From CAMLHU01 sp031393795 (GTDB taxonomy: Bacteria; Gemmatimonadota; Gemmatimonadetes; Gemmatimonadales; GWC2-71-9), in the NCBI GenBank assembly GCA_031393795.1, contig JANMWE010000158.1, positions 1 to 34,452 on the forward strand: 34,452 bases of DNA, given 5' to 3'. The notes below the pieces were generated by a model. That model was not told the origin of the DNA, searched no databases, and worked only from the letters and a program-made list of their open reading frames with translations. Below are positions 31,557 through 34,452 of the stretch, in pieces. Positions within the stretch are counted from its first letter, which is position 1, and every line of letters starts with the position of its first letter. The translations under genes were made by a program, and so were the position numbers.

Positions 31557-32360
31557 ATGGCCACCGCACTGATCTGCGCCTCGACGGTCGCCCCGATCCA
31601 GGCGGAGCCGTCGCTGCGCAGCGAACAGGTCTCCCAGCTGCTCTACGGCCGGGTCGCGGACGTCTCGGTCGCGCAGGGAGAGTGGCGCCGGGTCAAGGTG
31701 CGTGCCGGCGGGTACGAAGGGTGGGTCAATGTCGGTTACTGCCGCGAGGTGGAGACCCCCGAGGCCGACAGCTGGGAGGCCGGCGCCCAGGGATGGAGCG
31801 AAGGAGCGGTGGCGGAGGTGCGGGAGCGGCTGATCCGCATCCCGCTCGGGGGTCGGGTGCAGGTCGATGCGAAGGGCGGGATCGTGATGCCCGGGGGCCG
31901 ACGGGGGAAGCTGCTGAGCGGACGGGTCGCGCCGGCCGAGACGGTCGCGAGCGAGGCCCGCGCGATGCAGATCGACAAGTGGGTGCTCAAGTACTTCGCC
32001 GGGGCGCCGTACCAGTGGGGCGGCGTGACGCCCTGGGGGGTGGACTGCTCCGGCCTGGTCCAGGTCACTTTCGCCGCCCGCGGGATCGCGCTCCCGCGCG
32101 ATTCGTTCCTGCAGGCGGACGTCGGGGAGCCGGTGGTGCTGGAGACCGCCCGCCCGGGCGACCTCCTCTTCTTCAGTGAGAACAACCGCTCGGTGACGCA
32201 CGTGGCGCTGGTGGGGGCCGGCGACACGCTGCTCCACTCCACGCTCTCCTGCGGCGGGTTCATCCAGGAGCAGTGGGGGCCCGGGACCCGCGCGGAGTTC
32301 CTGCGCGACGTGTTCGTGAATGGCCGCCGCTTTCCACGGGGGGACGGTCCCGCGCTGTGA
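31557..32360 (+). CDS. SH3-NlpC/P60 cysteine peptidase, YkfC-like
   Basis: 267 residues. The N-terminal two SH3b-like segments (VAPIQAEPSLRSEQVSQLLYG and GWVNVGY, residues about 10-120) precede an NlpC/P60 domain. The catalytic triad is Cys164 (GVDCSGLVQ), His215 (THVALVGAG) and His227 (LLHST). The PRDSFLQA motif and SH3 arrangement resemble Bacillus YkfC, a cytoplasmic gamma-D-Glu-diamino-acid endopeptidase that recycles murein peptides. No signal peptide is visible, which supports an intracellular role (inference). It starts 7 bases after the zinc-ribbon gene; its TGA overlaps the next GTG by 4 bases. Confidence 0.92.
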   Translation: MATALICASTVAPIQAEPSLRSEQVSQLLYGRVADVSVAQGEWRRVKVRAGGYEGWVNVGYCREVETPEADSWEAGAQGWSEGAVAEVRERLIRIPLGGRVQVDAKGGIVMPGGRRGKLLSGRVAPAETVASEARAMQIDKWVLKYFAGAPYQWGGVTPWGVDCSGLVQVTFAARGIALPRDSFLQADVGEPVVLETARPGDLLFFSENNRSVTHVALVGAGDTLLHSTLSCGGFIQEQWGPGTRAEFLRDVFVNGRRFPRGDGPAL

Positions 32361-33070
32361 GACGTCGCCTCGTCCTCTTCGACATCGATGGGACCATCCT
32401 CCTCACCGCCGGCGCCGGCCGCCGCGCGGTGACCCGCGCCGTCGCCGAACACCACCCCCTCAGCGACGCGGCACTCCAGGTGCGTTTCGACGGCAAGACC
32501 GATCCCCTCATCGTCATGGAGCTCCTGACGGCGAGCGGCCACCCCGAGCCGCGCGACCCCCGCATCATCAAGGAGGTGTGTGAGCGCTATGTGGACTACC
32601 TCGAAGAAGAACTCGGCGCCGGCGGCGACACCACCGTCCTGCCGGGTGTCGTCCCGCTGCTCGCGGCGCTCGGCGCGGATCCCTCGGTCGTCCTCGGACT
32701 GCTCACCGGGAACGTCGCGCGCGGCGCACGCCTCAAGCTCGTGAGCGGGGGGCTCGACCCCGCCCTGTTCGTCGTCGGCGCGTACGGATCCGATTCCCAC
32801 CATCGTCCCGATCTCCCCGCCATCGCGGCGCGGCGGGCCGAACCATTCCTCGGTCGCATCCCGTCCGGAGCGGAGGTCGTCATCATCGGTGACACCCCCG
32901 CCGACGTGACCTGCGGGGCCGGGATCGGCGCCCGTCCGCTCGCGGTCGCGACGGGGAGTTACCGGGAAGCGGCGTTGCTCGAGGCCGGCGCCGCGGCGGT
33001 CTTCGCGGACCTCTCCGATACGCGCCGCGTGATCGAGGCCATCCTGTGGGACGGATCGAACTCGAACTGA
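32357..33070 (+). CDS. HAD-family hydrolase (phosphatase)
   Basis: 237 residues with a GTG start. Motif I is LFDIDGTILL with Asp9 and Asp11. An alpha-helical cap follows (about 18-95), then motif II GLLTGNVARG and motif IV IIGDTPADV. The usual motif III lysine is replaced by Arg in the SHHRPDL segment. It would dephosphorylate a small molecule such as a phosphosugar or phosphoglycolate; the substrate is unknown. The GTG is coupled to the upstream peptidase (GTGA overlap), and the 3' end overlaps the CYTH gene by 25 bases, so all three are in one transcript. Confidence 0.9.
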   Translation: MRRRLVLFDIDGTILLTAGAGRRAVTRAVAEHHPLSDAALQVRFDGKTDPLIVMELLTASGHPEPRDPRIIKEVCERYVDYLEEELGAGGDTTVLPGVVPLLAALGADPSVVLGLLTGNVARGARLKLVSGGLDPALFVVGAYGSDSHHRPDLPAIAARRAEPFLGRIPSGAEVVIIGDTPADVTCGAGIGARPLAVATGSYREAALLEAGAAAVFADLSDTRRVIEAILWDGSNSN

Positions 33071-33627
33071 AGGGGGTCGTGCCCGGACCGGATCGGGTCC
33101 GCGCCGCGCTCCTCGCCGCTGGTGGACGGATCTCCTTTCGTGGCCGTCTTGAAGACCGGCGCTACGACCGGGCCGGGGAACTCACGGCGCGTGACGAGGT
33201 ACTGCGCGTGCGGACGTACCTTCCCCTGGAGGGCGCACCCCGGGCCGAGCTCGGTTGGAAAGGTCCGACCGACCGCTCGGCCGAGGGATACAAGCGGCGG
33301 GAAGAGCGCGAGCTCACGGTCGCGGGAAGCGCGCCCGCCGGGTTCCTCGAGGCGCTCGGCTTCGGCGTCGTCCACGCCATCGATCGGTACATCGAAATCT
33401 TCGAATTCACCGAAGGTCACGCGCGACTGGAGTGGTACCCGCGGATGGACGTGCTGATCGAGGTCGAGGGCGCACCGGCCGGCATCGAGCAGATCATCGC
33501 CGCGACGGGGCTCCCGCGCGCAAGCTTCACCAGCGAGGCACTCACCGACTTCACCGCGCGCTACGATGCCCGTCATCCAGATGCACCGAGTCGGGTCTCG
33601 CAGGACGGATGGAGCGGGCCGGCGTGA
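33046..33627 (+). CDS. CYTH domain protein (class IV adenylate cyclase / triphosphate phosphohydrolase type)
   Basis: 193 residues with a GTG start inside the previous gene. The N-terminal signature IELELKG (ExExK at residues 5-9) marks the triphosphate tunnel metalloenzyme fold. Later strands carry the expected Arg/Lys/Glu ligands (LRVRTYLP, AELGWKGP, YKRREERELTV, ARLEWYPRMDVLIEVEG). Family members make cAMP from ATP (CyaB type) or hydrolyse inorganic or thiamine triphosphate. Sequence alone cannot decide which. The start lies 25 bases before the HAD stop. Its TGA is immediately followed by a heptamer array at the start of the next gene. Confidence 0.9.
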   Translation: MGRIELELKGVVPGPDRVRAALLAAGGRISFRGRLEDRRYDRAGELTARDEVLRVRTYLPLEGAPRAELGWKGPTDRSAEGYKRREERELTVAGSAPAGFLEALGFGVVHAIDRYIEIFEFTEGHARLEWYPRMDVLIEVEGAPAGIEQIIAATGLPRASFTSEALTDFTARYDARHPDAPSRVSQDGWSGPA

Positions 33628-34358
33628 GCACCTCGCACTTCGCACCTCGCACTTCGCACCCCGTGCTCGTCCCCGAGCTCGGTCCCTCGCTCGGCCGTCT
33701 GACCGCGTTGCCCGGCGCCCCGGTCGGCGCTCCCCCCGCGCCGCGGCCCGAGCTCGCGGACCTGCGCTTGGCGCTGGTAGGTCGGATCTTCGAGCTGGCC
33801 GCCGCCGCCCGCGGCGCGGTCGATGGCGACGGCGCCGCCGAGATCCTCGCGCCTGCGCGCCTGCGCCTGGAATGGGAACGGGCGGCCGCCCAGGTCGCGA
33901 CCCGCACACTCGAGCGGATCGAGAGTGCCCTCGCCCTCGCCGCGCGCAGCGCCGCCCTCCCCCCGCGCCGCGTCCGCCGCTCGGCCCCCACCGTGGCCGA
34001 GATCGCGCTGATCAAGGCCCGTTTGCACGGCACCGGCGTCCCCTTCGTCGACGGACTGACGGCCCTCGACACCGCCGAGGCCGGCTCCGATGAATGGCGC
34101 GAGGCGCTCCTCGCCTCGGCGCGTCGATTGGAGGGAAGCTGGCTGGCGCTCGAGCAGCGGGCGCTGGTCGAAGAGGCCGCGTGGCAGGAAGAAGGGGCGC
34201 GCCTTGTCGCCTGGCGCCCGTCGCCGTGGCCCCGCCGGATCCTCGCGATCTTCTTGCTCGTCTCCTGTGTATACGCCGGCCTGGTGCTCGGCGGATTCCT
34301 CCCGGTGCCTCCCGGCGCTGCACCGATCACCCAGTGGTGGTGGAGCCACGGCCAATGA
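33609..34358 (+). CDS. Uncharacterised protein with one C-terminal transmembrane helix
   Basis: 249 residues from ATG 33609; GTG 33624 or GTG 33663 are alternative starts. The N-terminal stretch STSHFAPRTSHPV is encoded by five heptamer units (33629-33662), so if that array is intergenic as elsewhere, GTG 33663 is the true start. The body is rich in Ala, Arg and Glu and predicted helical (LRLEWERAAAQVATRTLERIESALAL; SARRLEGSWLALEQRALVEEAAW), followed by a membrane helix near the end (ILAIFLLVSCVYAGLVLGGF). I do not recognise a family. It sits between the CYTH and acpS genes and overlaps both. Confidence 0.72.
   Translation: MERAGVSTSHFAPRTSHPVLVPELGPSLGRLTALPGAPVGAPPAPRPELADLRLALVGRIFELAAAARGAVDGDGAAEILAPARLRLEWERAAAQVATRTLERIESALALAARSAALPPRRVRRSAPTVAEIALIKARLHGTGVPFVDGLTALDTAEAGSDEWREALLASARRLEGSWLALEQRALVEEAAWQEEGARLVAWRPSPWPRRILAIFLLVSCVYAGLVLGGFLPVPPGAAPITQWWWSHGQ
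33626..33668. repeat. Heptamer array (CACCTCG/CACTTCG) flanked by a short inverted pair
   Basis: Five units from 33629 to 33662 alternate CACCTCG and CACTTCG (on the other strand RGTGCGA). The array is framed by GAGCAC (33626-33631) and GTGCTC (33663-33668). It directly follows the TGA of the CYTH gene and lies in frame with the next gene. It fits the same RGTNNGR pattern as the intergenic heptamers. Confidence 0.8.
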
Positions 34359-34452
34359 ACGTCCTCGGCGTCGGGATCGACCTGGTCGACATCCATCGAG
34401 TGGTCGAGATGCTCGAACGGCGCGAAGAGCAGGCGCTGCACAAGCTGCTCAC
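34355..34452 (+). CDS. acpS: Holo-[acyl-carrier-protein] synthase, N-terminal part
   Basis: The first 32 residues are visible (MNVLGVGIDLVDIHRVVEML...), and the gene runs off the window. GxDxVxI (GIDLVDI) is the magnesium/CoA-binding signature of AcpS, which transfers 4-phosphopantetheine onto acyl carrier protein for fatty-acid synthesis. The ATG overlaps the previous TGA (ATGA), so it is translationally coupled. It places a lipid-synthesis step at the end of the tam/lipid-kinase operon. Confidence 0.9.
   Translation, partial: MNVLGVGIDLVDIHRVVEMLERREEQALHKLL

Noticed and set aside
1..34452. Prophage, plasmid or insertion sequence
   Set aside because: No integrase, transposase or replication gene, and no attachment-site repeats; gene content is housekeeping and envelope.
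1..34452. tRNA or rRNA genes
   Set aside because: No cloverleaf with a CCA end or rRNA-like segment was recognised in the intergenic gaps, all of which are under 300 bases.

Overview
This 34.45 kb window is a GC-rich (roughly two-thirds G+C), densely coded bacterial chromosome segment. The gene set points to a Gram-negative, two-membrane bacterium: an Omp85/TamA-like barrel protein with TamB, several lipoproteins with lipoboxes, and a small outer-membrane barrel protein. My best guess for the phylum is Gemmatimonadota, from overall gene style and composition (inference, not proof). Nothing looks like a phage, plasmid, transposon or CRISPR locus, and I see no tRNA or rRNA gene. About 34 protein genes are present; the first (M48 peptidase) and last (acpS) are cut by the window edges. 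No stretch longer than 300 bases lacks a gene.

Layout. 1-2800 (+): the end of an M48-type protease, an MFS exporter, a cytidylate-kinase-like protein, and a tiny poly-threonine lipoprotein with a good promoter and terminator. 2945-6764 (-): a tight cluster of GlcE-like FAD oxidase, HAD phosphatase, YgfZ-like folate-binding protein and NAD-dependent epimerase. 6825-14208 (-): an RpoD-family sigma factor, a small barrel protein, a GT39-like membrane glycosyltransferase, aroB, a PduO-type cobalamin adenosyltransferase, DUF6526 and DUF1761 membrane proteins, and an unrecognised lipoprotein. 14322-15787 (+): a ferredoxin-NADP-reductase-like flavoprotein and a receiver-only response regulator. 15898-19854 (-): an oligopeptide-binding lipoprotein, one DppB-type permease and the PBP4-type peptidase DacB.

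20003-34452 (+) is one long, nearly gapless gene train: TamA-like protein, TamB, diacylglycerol/lipid kinase, GAF-PAS histidine kinase, NtrC-type sigma-54 activator, four-knuckle zinc ribbon, SH3-NlpC/P60 peptidase, HAD phosphatase, CYTH phosphohydrolase/cyclase, unknown one-helix membrane protein, and acpS. Many junctions overlap by 1-4 bases (TGATG, GTGA), so translation is probably coupled. The theme reads as envelope lipid and outer-membrane assembly plus a signalling pair and peptidoglycan-peptide recycling.

The most unusual feature is not a gene. Between genes lie arrays of degenerate 7-base units (RGTGAGR or RGTCCGR) and 8-base units (TAGGCGCA-like), arranged as inverted pairs. They start inside or within a few bases of an upstream stop codon. 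Where the next gene is on the same strand, they run almost to its start codon. Four RGTGAGR elements, one RGTCCGR element and one octamer element are seen. Related single-arm arrays lie inside aroB, at the start of the gene before acpS, and upstream of the sigma gene. At three same-strand junctions the pyrimidine-rich arm ends in TACTTT or TACCTT 5-6 bases before the start codon, which resembles a leaderless-promoter -10 box.
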